DNA from: Manis javanica
Lineage: Eukaryota > Chordata > Mammalia > Pholidota > Manidae
Length of the DNA: 64,000 nucleotides
Direction of reading: 5' to 3'
NCBI RefSeq assembly: GCF_040802235.1
Contig: NC_133161.1
Span: 11,921,001-11,985,000, forward strand
A model generated the notes under the pieces. That model had not been told where the DNA came from. It was given only the letters and a program-made list of their open reading frames with translations, and ran no database searches. The position numbers were made by a program, and so were the translations under genes. Shown in pieces: positions 23,830-33,640 of the stretch (position 1 is its first letter; every line of letters begins with the position of its first letter).

Positions 23830-25545
23830 TTAGCATAACATCACCAGTTATCATCATCCTGGCCTTTCTCCTCTGACCCTGATCCGAACTACATTCTTTA
23901 TAAACTTTGTACATTCCCAGTCTCCTTTCCAAGCTCTGTACTCTTCCTGTCACTCAAATATTTGCATTTCCAGGATTCCCAACTTGGATCATTCTCTTCT
24001 TATTCTGGTACTCAAGCTACTTGAACTTATCCATACGAATGGCCCTAACAACTTCCTGAATGCTGATGATATCCAAATATAGATCTCAACTTAGTTTTCC
24101 TGCACTCCAGACCCATTTCTCCAGTGATGTACGTAACATGTCTGCTTTCTCCAACCCTGTACATCCTCTAGGGTCACCTCTCTTGACTCAAGGTACCGTC
24201 TACTCAAACAAACAAGAAGCCTCACACAGCACCCTAGGTCCCTCCATTCCCCTCAACCCCTCCATCAAGTCAGCTGCCAGTTCATAAATGTCTCTCAGTC
24301 TGTCTCTGCCCATCATGGTCCTAGTTTAGGCCTTTCTCCTTTCTCAACAGATCGACTGTGAGTCCTGCCCTGCTTCCAGGATCACTCCTGTTCCATTCCA
24401 TCCTTCGGATGAAGATCATGACTTTTCAAAAATGTTTCTGATCAAAGCCATTTAATGGCTGTCTCAACACTTGCAGGATAAAATCTGGACCTGCCTCCTG
24501 CCTACCTATTCTGGCCTCACTGCCTGCACTCTCTCGTGTATGGACCCCTGTCACTCTGAATAACATGCAGTTTTCCAGCTGTAGCATGGTCTTTCCCCTC
24601 CATGACTTGGTAGGTGCCTTTCCCTTGGCCTTGAGTTCTTTACCTGGCTAACTCCAACTCATCCTATAAGACCGCTGTCAAACATTCCTTTTTGGAAAGA
24701 GTTTTATTTTTTTATCTTATTTTTGTTTTACCTTTTTATTATGGAAGTGATTTTTGTTTTCATCTATTTGTAAGCAATTTTTAAAGATTGAAATATAGTT
24801 GACGAATAGTATTAGTTTCAGGTGTACAACATAGCAGTTAATTATATGCATTCAAAATGCTCACCATGATAGGTACAGTTACCATCTGTTGCCATACAAA
24901 GTTATTGCAATATTATTCACTATATTCCCTGTGCTGTTATATTTCATCCTCATGACGTATTTATTTTATAACTGGAAATTAAGGCTTCCCTGATGTCTTG
25001 AGACTTCATTCCCACTTTGTCATCATGCCCCACCACTCCTCGAGCATACCTGATCTGAACTTATATAGTTCCAGTTGTTTATCTTGATTCATTTTATGGG
25101 CACTTTTTGAGGTAGTAAGTGGTTTGCCAACAGAGGGTCTGCGAGCATACCAAGGTGTTCAGTTCAGTTTTAAGTGAATGAATGAAGTAGACATACCATG
25201 TCATGTTTTCTTGCCTATGTACTCCTGCTCAGAGCCACATTCTCTCACTCTACACCACCCAACATACATACATTGAAACCATACCATCTTAATTACCCTT
25301 CATGTGCTGCCTTCACCTTTATTCTTCTCCTGCCCACTTAGAGCTGCCACTCCCACCCCACTTAGAAGCAATCGTTCCAGAGACCCCGACGACTCTTGAA
25401 GCACCTGTCACATAATGCCTATAGGCACATCTACTTTACCCTCCTCTCCCTCTCTCTCTGTAGGATTGTAAGCTCTTGGAGAGCAGAGACTGTGTCTTAT
25501 GCTCTTTGCCCACAGTGGGGTCTCAAAAAAAATGGATGATTGATT
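23830..25545 (+). mobile_element. Long L2 LINE copy, interrupted by an L1
   Basis: The run 'catttaatggctgtctcaacacttgcaggataaaatc', 'ctggctaactccaactcatcctat', then, after the L1, 'aaggcttccctgatgtct' and 'aagctcttggagagcagagactgtgtctta' follows the order of the L2 3' consensus over about 1.4 kb. Confidence 0.85.
24695..24985 (-). mobile_element. L1 3' fragment inserted in L2
   Basis: 'attgaaatatagttgacgaatagtattagtttcaggtgtacaacatagcag' and 'ccctgtgctgttatatttcatcc' are the inverse of a mammalian L1 3' UTR. It splits the L2 between its 'catcctat...cattcctt' and 'aaggcttccct' parts. Confidence 0.8.
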
Positions 25546-26099
25546 GGTTGGTTGTGGTTGGGACCACTGAAAACCCACAGATGAGCACATTAGAGTGCTT
25601 GCCTACAATTCAGACAAGAAGCCTGGTATTCCCTGGTAGCTGTGGTGCCCCTACTCAGCAGGAATTAGAGACCTGCTGACAGTGACTGTACCACCATCAG
25701 AGCACAGATGTTACACGATGCTCTGAAGTACCTCAAGCTGAGCCAGCAGAAAGCAGAGCTGATAACAGTTCTAAGGCTCCCACGCCACGGCACCAGTGTA
25801 TTCAAGGTACTCCTGCCCCAACCCTGGCTTTAATAACATGACAGATAAGATAGGAGAACAATCAGAGCAAGAATAAAGGAATAGTGAACTACTTGGGACC
25901 TTTCCCTATTTGCTATCCCGTTTATAAAGAAGTACCAACAAGTTACATCTTAGCTCACATTTAATAGAAGAGCCTGTACTTCGCTAGATCAAGGAAGGGA
26001 GAAGATTCCTTCTGGGAAGAGCAGCCACAGAGACATGAATGTGTTCAAACAGCGAATGTGAACATTCTTATATTAGGAAACATTAGCAAATAATCACAA

Positions 26100-26240
26100 A
26101 AAGAGCCAGTCGGTATAAAGGAAAGAACAATAGTCTAAGCCCAGCCATCAGTTTCCTGGGCCTGTCTCTGCCACTGGCTGAGCTAGATCATTTGAGGTCT
26201 CGATCTCCTCACATGTGCAGCGCAGAGCTGGGCTCTACAT
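26100..26240 (+). mobile_element. MIR SINE fragment
   Basis: 'tcagtttcctgggcctgtctctgccactggctgagctagatcattt' is a diverged MIR 5' half. Confidence 0.5.
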
Positions 26241-26525
26241 CTCAGTGGGCCGTCTGGTTCCGATATTCTTCAACTAGGAGCTTTTTCCCACCCAAGGTTT
26301 ATTTGTGACCTGCACCAATGATTCTGAGAGACAGCTGGCAAGACAGTGAGTCCTATATTCAGGGGACTTTAAACTCTTCTTCGTTAGCATGTAACTGAGG
26401 ATGCACACAGCCTTTGGGGCAACCCTGTCAGATACACATAAATGACTGCATCTCTTTATCAGCTGACCTGAAGAAACACAGATCTTGACACACTCAGGTC
26501 TCTCCCCTCCCCCCGCCTTACTTAC

Positions 26526-26870
26526 TCTGGGAGTGAAGGGACTCTCACAACGGATCAGCTTACTCCTGTTTTCTGTCTGGTCTGGTGCTTCAGGGCATTG
26601 GCGAGCGTCTGACACGGGAGTCCTCAAAATCTGATCTGGACTCACTTTGCCTTTTTCCTGAAATGTGTCGAGTTCTTGTACATGACTAAGGGAGGTCCTG
26701 GGAGGTGTGAACTTTGCCTCTGAATCCTGCACCTCAGACTTCTCTGGGGTTTGGCTCTGAGCCTTCCTGCTCTCTTGTGCCTCCTTCTGCCCTTCCGCCT
26801 CAGTCTCTTCTTCACCGCAGGAAAAGTTTAATTTCTGCTTTGGTTCCTTGTTCACTCCACTGTTGTCCAT
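26526..26870 (-). CDS. WEE2: WEE2 coding exon 1: N-terminal regulatory region
   Basis: This exon encodes residues 1-115, starting with Met-Asp-Asn-Ser. The ATG at 26870-26868 is chosen because it aligns with the human start relative to the conserved Gln-Lys-Leu-Asn-Phe-Ser stretch. The open frame continues three codons upstream, but only to a TTG. The region is polar and probably disordered, rich in Glu, Ser, Thr and Pro, with Thr-Pro and Ser-Pro motifs such as Gln-Thr-Pro-Glu-Lys and Leu-Arg-Thr-Pro. These fit CDK or Polo-type phosphorylation of the Wee1 N-terminus (inference). It ends at AGA before a GTAAGT donor, phase 0. The frame runs on into the intron to 26274, but that part is not coding. 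Confidence 0.9.
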
Positions 26871-29800
26871 CTCAGCCAAAGAAGTTTAATGCACAGCCAA
26901 GAAGGCCTCTGAGCAGGGAACACTCCCACCCCGCAGGAGGAACGAGGGGAGCCCGTCCCTCAACTTCAGCCTGCCCTTCCCTCTGCCCACTAACAGCGAC
27001 ACGGAGATGCACCGCTAGTTTTCTCCCTTAAGTACCAAAGAGCTGTTAAGACCTCAGCTTATCCTTATTTCCATTCTGATTTTAACAGAGCTCCGGTGAC
27101 GCTTTGAGCAGTTCAATCCAATTGATGTAAAGAACGCTTCTGGATATCCCATGTGTTCTCTCTGAACCCATGTGCTAGGAAACGCTAGGCAGAGAGTGAA
27201 TTCCTTTGATTTAGCATGGCTTTAAAAATACCCATTAGCCAATTTGGGAACAGGCTCATGATTGGAAAGAAGTTATTTCCACTCCTTTACACCTGCCATT
27301 TAGAAAGATTACCCTCTCCTCTCTTCCACCGGCCACCCACCCAGTGGCTAACAGCAGAATTAGAATTACAATTCAGCATCACCTGGATATCACAGATCTT
27401 CAAACAGCCTCACACATATATTGGCTGGTGTTCATCTACCCAGTGGAGACTTGCTATAGACCTTTGCCAAAGACGTATGCCCTAATTCAGGCGCGCCTCC
27501 CCCACCCCACAACACCTCCACCCACTCCCAGGTATCAGCAGTTAAAGCTTTTAAGGAATCAGACAAATTTTTTAACTGACAAAGGCTATAAAGATCAGCA
27601 ACACATGGAAGCAGATATGTATCACTTGAAAATGGCAATTACTTTGACCCCAAATGCCTAATTTTGTGAAATGTTTTCTTACTGTTTACACATCTTTAAC
27701 ACATGTTATTCAATTTCCTACTCATAGAGAGGCCCCCACAGAAAGAGTAAAAACCTCTTAGAAGAGAAAAAGCATCACCTATCTCTCTTTATAGGAGAAA
27801 CTGTGTGAAAGGCAATCCAAGAAAAGTAAAATGACATGTATGGGCCCCTCGGTACCCTCAGGGGAGACTCTGGACTCAAGGAATTATTTCCATTACAAAC
27901 ATGGACCTGGAGGGAGAGGTGCTGAGGGTGAGTGGGGTCTTGAGTGGAGCCAATCCAATTTCCCTTCTCTAGACAGTCTTTGGTACCCATTACCGGGCAC
28001 CCCTCTTCCATTTTCTCTCTCCTTATCAGTCCCTCGACCCCTTTCTCCTCTCTCCTTTCCCATTTCCAACCTGAACGCACGAGGATGAAAACTAACTGGG
28101 GGGATAGAAAGTATTTTTCAGTGAAAAGCCTCCTGGTGCTCAACGATCTGTAGGCGCTCACACCCCAGTCCCACCTTGCCCTCCTCTAGCTCCTCCGCCC
28201 GCACAAACCTGCCCGAATCATTCAGCAGGGGTGGGGGGATTTCAGCTCACAGCATGAGTCGCTCACTGCTCACCTGTCAGAGATTCAGCTTCCCACAGGG
28301 CCATTGAAACAGAGGCATCCACAGGATCACGGCTCCTAGGTTACTAGCAAGGAAATCGCTTTTAACTGAGATTCCAGTTTGCACATCAGCAGGCCACGTG
28401 ATCGAATTCTTTCACTGCAGCCTTGGTGTTGATCACACTCAGGCCCAGGCTGGTCAGGCCAGCGGCAGGTGGCTGGGCTCTCACGCAGTATAGGACTAAC
28501 CCGAGCGTATTGCTGGCCAACAGGGCACAGGGGCCGGTTTACTGGGTGTTTCCCGGGTAGACCGGGCTGTGTTTACCACCAGCCCCTGCCTTTCCAGTCT
28601 GCCTTGCTAGAAGCCTCCGTTACCCTTATTTATGACTACACTCTTTGCCTAGGGAGGCAGCTAAGCCGTGGTGGTGGAGGGGCTCTCAAGCTATCAGGGG
28701 TGATTCTATGAAAAGCTGGCACCCCTCACCCTCCCTGTGTTGTCACTCAGTGGATGACTGTGGCTAGGGCTTCAGAATAAGAAAGGTAATAATGAGAAGT
28801 ACAAAAAGGATACTCCCCACTTGGGAAGTAGAATAACAGCAATCAGCTGACCTCGATGGCCCGAAGGGAGCCCTGAGGCGCGCACGCTGCCTCAGGCTCA
28901 TGGGCTCATGGGCTCACGGCTTTTGCTGTCCCACTTTACTCCTTGTTTTGTTCCTTGTCACTATGTGAAAAAATTCCATCTTTGCTTCAGTGCACATTAT
29001 TACCACGGGCATGCATCCGGGCAAATTCTTAACAGTCTAGTTGAGGTGAGGTGTCAAAAGTGAAACCCAAGGGATCTGTGGCAATGGGAGGAAAAGGGGG
29101 GGCTTCTTTTTCCCTCAGTGCCTGACACACAGGGGTGTTCCAGAAGTCATTGTTGAATAGACTTAGAGAAGATTAATATATCTCAGTTTTGTTTAAAATA
29201 CTCAATATTTGACTTTGAGAGTTTGGAGATTTTTCTTATTGTATGTATCAAGGGTTGCTGCACTGGGGGAAAAGCAACGTTGTCAGAGGACTAAGACACG
29301 CAAGGAGGAAGCCAATTTTGCATCTCAGGGTTGAGTTCCCTAAACCATGTGCTTGAGCAAAGTCCTCATACTGCGGACACCACTGAGTGGTGAGAAAGCT
29401 CCTAGACCCAGAGCTCCACTGGGAGCAAACCTCAGTTCTGAGGCCTTTGCAACACTGATAGGAAGAACAGAAGCAGGAAAATCTATTCAAATCAGTTTTA
29501 CAAGAGATGGGAAGGTGTATTCCCCTTCAGGATAGATTGTTTCTTTGCAGAAGTAAAGCTGAGACCATGGAAAATGAGATATTTGAGAGTGTTGCCTCAA
29601 GAAATGGCAGCTGGCCTCAGCATCCGCCAGTCAGGGGAGAGATTTGTAAAAAAAAAAAAAGCCCGAATGAGCCAAAGTGAAGCTCTGCCACATTATTTAT
29701 TGAAGACAATTAAGACTGAGTTATTCAAACTCTGGGAAATACCGATGTTGGATTATAGCATGTCTGATGGGACTGTCCCATGGCAAACCACTGGTTTCCC

Positions 29801-30298
29801 AAGCAGGAAATGGACATTTCACTGTCATACTTTATGGCAAGCTGGCAGAGGCCAGGACAGGAAGTGCAGACTTTAAGAGTGTGTACACTGGAAGTGACCA
29901 TCTGGGCCTGGACCCTGAGGAGCAGAGACAAACCTGAGGGACTCCTGGGTGGTGGAGAAGAGCTGGCCTTTATCACCAGAATGAGCCCTGTAGAGGCGAC
30001 AGGCAGCAGTCAGGGTCCTCAGACGAAGGCCTGCAGGTCTCATGGAGGAACCATCTCCAGCTACGTGAGGAAACAAGAGCAGGAGGTGATGACCTCTCTA
30101 AGGTCCCTGCCTGCATCAGCCCCTTGTATTTTTCCTTGTCCTTATCTTGCTCAATCTCATCACAACCAGAAGTGTTGCACACACACACACACAGTGCCTC
30201 TATGGGAAGAAATCAGCAGGGATGGACAGCCCACAGCCGGAGCCGCTGGGTCTCGTGCCCCCCTCCCCTTACTTGCCTCTGGCCAAAACAAAGCAAAC
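26871..30298. other. Intergenic region upstream of WEE2
   Basis: Mostly unassigned sequence of mixed composition. About 29100-29165 looks like an L2 or MIR tail. Open frames here (for example 29780-30430) have no recognised family and are not called. Confidence 0.5.
26908..28274 (-). promoter_or_regulatory. WEE2 5' flank with a possible non-coding first intron
   Basis: On the minus strand a good donor (CAG/GTGAGC, break at 28274/28273) lies upstream. A fair acceptor (TTCCCTGCTCAG, exon from 26908) lies 38 bases before the ATG. Together they could define a 5' UTR exon ending at 28274 and an intron of about 1.4 kb. This is inference from splice-site strings only; the ATG exon may equally carry the transcription start. 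I see no CpG island or clear TATA box here. Confidence 0.2.
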
Positions 30299-30312
30299 TT
30301 CTATGACTTTTT
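30299..30312 (+). repeat. Target-site duplication, left copy
   Basis: TTCTATGACTTTTT, identical to 30794-30807. The last T bases merge with the poly(T). Confidence 0.85.
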
Positions 30313-30479
30313 TTTTTTTTTACCATTGCTTCATTTTTTTTTTTTGAGAGGGCATCTCTCATATTTATTGATCATATGGTTGTTAACAACAATAAAATTC
30401 TGTATAGGGGACTCAATGCACAATCATTAATCTACCCCAAGCCTAATTCTCAACAATCTCTAATCTTCTGAAGCATAAC

Positions 30480-30580
30480 GAACAAGTTTTTACATGGTGA
30501 ACAAGTTCTTATATAGTGAATAAGTTCTTGCATGGTGAACAAGGTCTTACATAGTGAATAAGTTCTTACATGGTGAACAG
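30480..30580 (-). repeat. 19-bp tandem repeat inside the L1 3' UTR
   Basis: About 5.3 units of the form GAACAAGTTCTTACATGGT. Units alternate between ACATGGT and ATATAGT endings, giving a 38-bp higher order. Confidence 0.85.
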
Positions 30581-30705
30581 TGCAAGGGCAGTCATCACAG
30601 AAACCTTCGGTTTTGATCATGCATCATGAACTATAAACAATCAGGTCAATTATGATATTCCTTTGATTTTTATACTTGATTTATATGTGAATCCAACATT
30701 TCTCC

Positions 30706-30734
30706 CTTATTATTATTATTATTATTATTATTTT
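30706..30734 (+). repeat. (TTA)n microsatellite
   Basis: About nine TTA units inside the L1 3' UTR. Confidence 0.9.
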
Positions 30735-30793
30735 AAATAAAATGCTGAAGTGGTAGGTAGATGCAAGATAAAGGTAGAAAACATAGTTTAGTG

Positions 30794-30807
30794 TTCTATG
30801 ACTTTTT
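30794..30807 (+). repeat. Target-site duplication, right copy
   Basis: TTCTATGACTTTTT, followed by unique GAAGTGAGG. Confidence 0.85.
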
Positions 30808-31006
30808 GAAGTGAGGTAAAGAATAATTAAAGCTCTTCCACAGAAGGCAACCATTAGAAACGCTAAAGGCAGAAACTGTCAAAAGTGGTTGTGGCTGAGG
30901 AGAGAGAGTGGGTGGGGGCAGGAGGTTGGGGGAGAAGGATTATATGTCCTGGGTGCAACTCGATTATTTAATCTTTGCCATGGATACCTACTTATTAAAA
31001 TGTTTA

Positions 31007-31008
<2 letters not shown>

Positions 31009-31050
<42 letters not shown>
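31009..31050 (+). repeat. (AT)21 microsatellite
   Basis: A perfect AT run with imperfect (AT)n echoes on the right to 31090. Confidence 0.95.
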
Positions 31051-31053
<3 letters not shown>

Positions 31054-31119
31054 GATATATAAGAAATATATATCTAGGATATATATATGTATTTTTTAAA
31101 GAACTGGTCCATAAAGTGC

Positions 31120-31640
31120 TTAATCATTTCGCTCACTCCTCTCCTGACATTGAAGCTCTGGAAGTCCCTGGGCTCAGTCCTCGGGACTTTTCTCTGTGCA
31201 TATTCACTTGCTTACAGTATCATCCAGCCGCTAGCTTTAAGTGCTGTCGGTAAGCTGCTGACCTCTGAATTTGTATCTGTGTAGGAATCCTCTCTCTTGA
31301 ACTTCAGAGCTGCAGCTGACTCATCAAATCTCCTCCAATATCTAACAGGCACCTCAGCCTGAACATGTCAGAAACCAAACTCCTGACCTTTCCTACCAAA
31401 CCTACTCCTTCCCCAATTTTTTCACTTCTCAGTAAATGGAAACATGCCAAAAACCTGTGAGTGATCACTGATGCTCTCTTCCTTTGCAACACTGCATCCG
31501 ATCTACGAAAAGTCCTTTCCATTCTATCTGCCTCCCCTCATGGCACCCCCTGCTTTCACCCTGGCCTTAATACAGTCTATTTTCCACCCTGTAGCCAAAG
31601 GGATCTTTTACAGGAATCCTGTAAGCAGATCCTCCCGGGC
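31120..31640 (+). mobile_element. L2 LINE fragment
   Basis: 'tctaacaggcacctcagcctgaacatgtcagaaaccaaactcctgac' and 'cagtctattttccaccctgtagccaaagggatctttt' follow the L2 consensus (ORF2 3' end). Confidence 0.8.
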
Positions 31641-32224
31641 CTATTTCCCAGAGAATATGCAACTACAGGGTCCCAGGGTTCAGCCCCCAACCTAAGCTCA
31701 GCCCCTGTGGTTTGTGATTTACTGTGCTTCCACCTTGGGTCACACCAACAAGTGCCTGCAGCACAGACGACCTGAGAGAAGTGAAGGGAAACTGTGCAGT
31801 TGGGGCTGACATTATAGCTGGGGCTAACATCTAAAATAAATATTAGGAAGGCAGGAGTCTGGAACAGATCAGACGCCCCAGGATGTCTCTGGGTTCCCTG
31901 GGCCTTGGATCCTTAGTATCTGACTATAGGACTTAAGTTCCTGGCACAGGAAAGGGTGTAGATATTCTTTAGACCATTAGGAAGATTATTTTTATCATCT
32001 CTTCCATTCACATTTTTTATTTCATCCTGTTATACATCAGGTTGTCCCACAGTGTGGACTCCTCTCTGGACAACTAGTATTTAGCCCGGTCAACTAAAGT
32101 TCTGCAGATTGATCATGGAGACAGTATGGCCCAGTCCTTACCTAGAAGGAAGACTGTTCCTGGCAGACAGGATAACATGGCTTAGTTATATACAGATGCT
32201 GATTCTTCTCTAATAAATATGTAA

Positions 32225-33640
32225 TTCTTAAGCAGTTCAAATGAAAAATTTCACAGTTTTCTGGAAGTGAATAAAATTATTTTAAATTTCACATGGAAAA
32301 AAATGTCAAATAAATAGCTGAAGTTTTTTATAGAGTAAAGACTATCTCTCCTAGAAATAAAACTTTGAATTGTATACATACATAATTATATGTATATATA
32401 ATCAATGTGGTACTAGTGTAAGAATAGACAGGTCAGTGGGGAAGAATACATAGATTAGTAAATAAGTAATTTCATATTGTACTTTAAAGGGCAATGTTAA
32501 ATCATAGGAAGTGAAAGAACTATTCAATAACTGCTATAGCAATTATTGATTAACTATTCAATAAAAAATTTTAAACTCTCACTTCATATCACATATCAGT
32601 TTAAACATGGAATCAAATGTGGAAAACCAATCTGTAAATAACTAGAAGACAATAAAATTGAATGTTGATTAAATTTCTGGGAGGGGGTCAACTTTCTAAA
32701 TGTCAAAGCAACAAACAAAATCACCAAAAGAATTGATAGGTTTGACCACATAAAATTTAGAACTTGTGTTTCACAAAGCAGCATTGAAGCCATCTGATAA
32801 ATTGGAAATGATATTAACAAACTTAAATCACCAAAGGTTAATATCCTTACTGCATAAAGAATTCATGCAAATTGATAACAAGAGCATGAAGACCACAGAG
32901 GATAAATGAGCAAAAGGCATCATGAGCAGACATTGCACTGAAGAACAAGCAATCACCCAGCATAGATTTTGAAACCATGATTAGACTCAATTACAAAACA
33001 TTAACTTAAAACAAAATGTTTGTTGTACAAACTGGCAAAAAAGATTTTAAATGACAATATCTAATTGGGACAAGAGTTTTGAAATTCATTTTGAAACTGA
33101 TGCCCTTGTACATTTGTGAATCAACAATTTGGCAATACAATCAGAACCTTAAAACATGAATACATTTTAACTCAGTATTGCCACCTCTGGCAACCTGTCA
33201 TAACTCAGCAATGGGAATGACTGATTGTCCTTGCCTGTCCTGTCGCCCCTCCTTCTATATTTCATTTCTTGCTGGATAGCTGCCTTCAATGCTAGGCTTA
33301 AGCCTGATGAGAAGGGATATCTGTCTGTCTTCACAGCTGTCCCAGTGTTGTGTGCAGGGCTCATCATGTAAGAGACACCAAGTGGTTAGTTCAGAGTGAA
33401 AGTTGGCCAACACTTTAGGTGCAACCAGAAAGGAAAGGGTTTGATTGTCCAAAAAATGACAGAACAGTTCAAGTCATACATACAATGGAAACTATTAAAA
33501 TGATGCATTATAAGAAGTTTCTAAGAGGATGGCAAAATGTTCATGTTCTGAGGTTAAAGAAAAAAGAATACGAAATTAATATGCAGTATAATTTCAACAT
33601 GTAAACACAGAAAAGAAAGACATCCACATCTATCATCTAT
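32225..33640 (+). mobile_element. Old L1 ORF2 3' region
   Basis: 'ataaaattattttaaatttcacatgg', 'ggtttgaccacataaaatttagaacttgtg', 'tgaagccatctgataaattggaaatgatattaac' and 'aatatccttactgcataaagaattcatgcaaattgataac' match L1M ORF2 DNA in order. The tail resumes at 33470-33610. The stretch 33190-33430 may be foreign. Confidence 0.75.

Larger units (their letters stand above)
21567..26525 (-). other. WEE2 intron 1, about 5 kb
   Basis: The part 21567-23800 is unassigned. The part 23830-25545 is an L2 broken by an L1. A MIR lies at 26100-26240. Confidence 0.6.
4901..26870 (-). other. WEE2: WEE2 gene locus (Wee1-like protein kinase 2), 12 coding exons
   Basis: WEE2 (Wee1B) is the oocyte form of the Wee1 kinase. 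In the nucleus it phosphorylates CDK1 on Tyr15, holds oocytes in prophase I and is needed for exit from metaphase II (known for the family). The coding exons, in order, are 26870-26526, 21566-21370, 19623-19569, 17703-17531, 16364-16243, 11191-11045, 10478-10371, 10249-10164, 9400-9230, 7557-7415, 5896-5757 and 5422-5250. Lengths of 345, 197, 55, 173, 122, 147, 108, 86, 171, 143, 140 and 173 nt join in phase to 620 codons including the stop. WEE2 rather than WEE1 is indicated by the N-terminal text and by the kinase-domain wording. Human WEE2 is about 567 residues by memory; the excess is C-terminal. No internal stop or frameshift is seen. DENND11 lies head-to-head, about 9 kb away. Confidence 0.93.
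30313..30793 (-). mobile_element. 5'-truncated lineage-specific L1 3' UTR with target-site duplication
   Basis: Plus-strand poly(T) runs at 30308-30321 and 30334-30345 are the poly(A) tail of a minus-strand insertion. The body has an L1-type 3' UTR and a 19-bp tandem repeat. It stops abruptly at 30793. A 14-bp direct repeat, TTCTATGACTTTTT, lies at 30299-30312 and 30794-30807 and is the expected target duplication. The family resembles L1 ends I associate with pangolins (memory only). Confidence 0.85.

Noticed and set aside
26274-26525. Continuation of the WEE2 exon 1 frame
   Set aside because: A perfect GTAAGT donor at 26525 ends the exon in phase with exon 2; the continuation does not resemble WEE2.
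26871-26879. Three extra codons upstream of the WEE2 ATG
   Set aside because: The upstream codon is TTG; the ATG at 26870 aligns with the known start.
29780-30430. 216-codon plus-strand frame
   Set aside because: No recognisable family, it runs through poly(T) and into the L1 3' UTR, and no splice or start context supports it.
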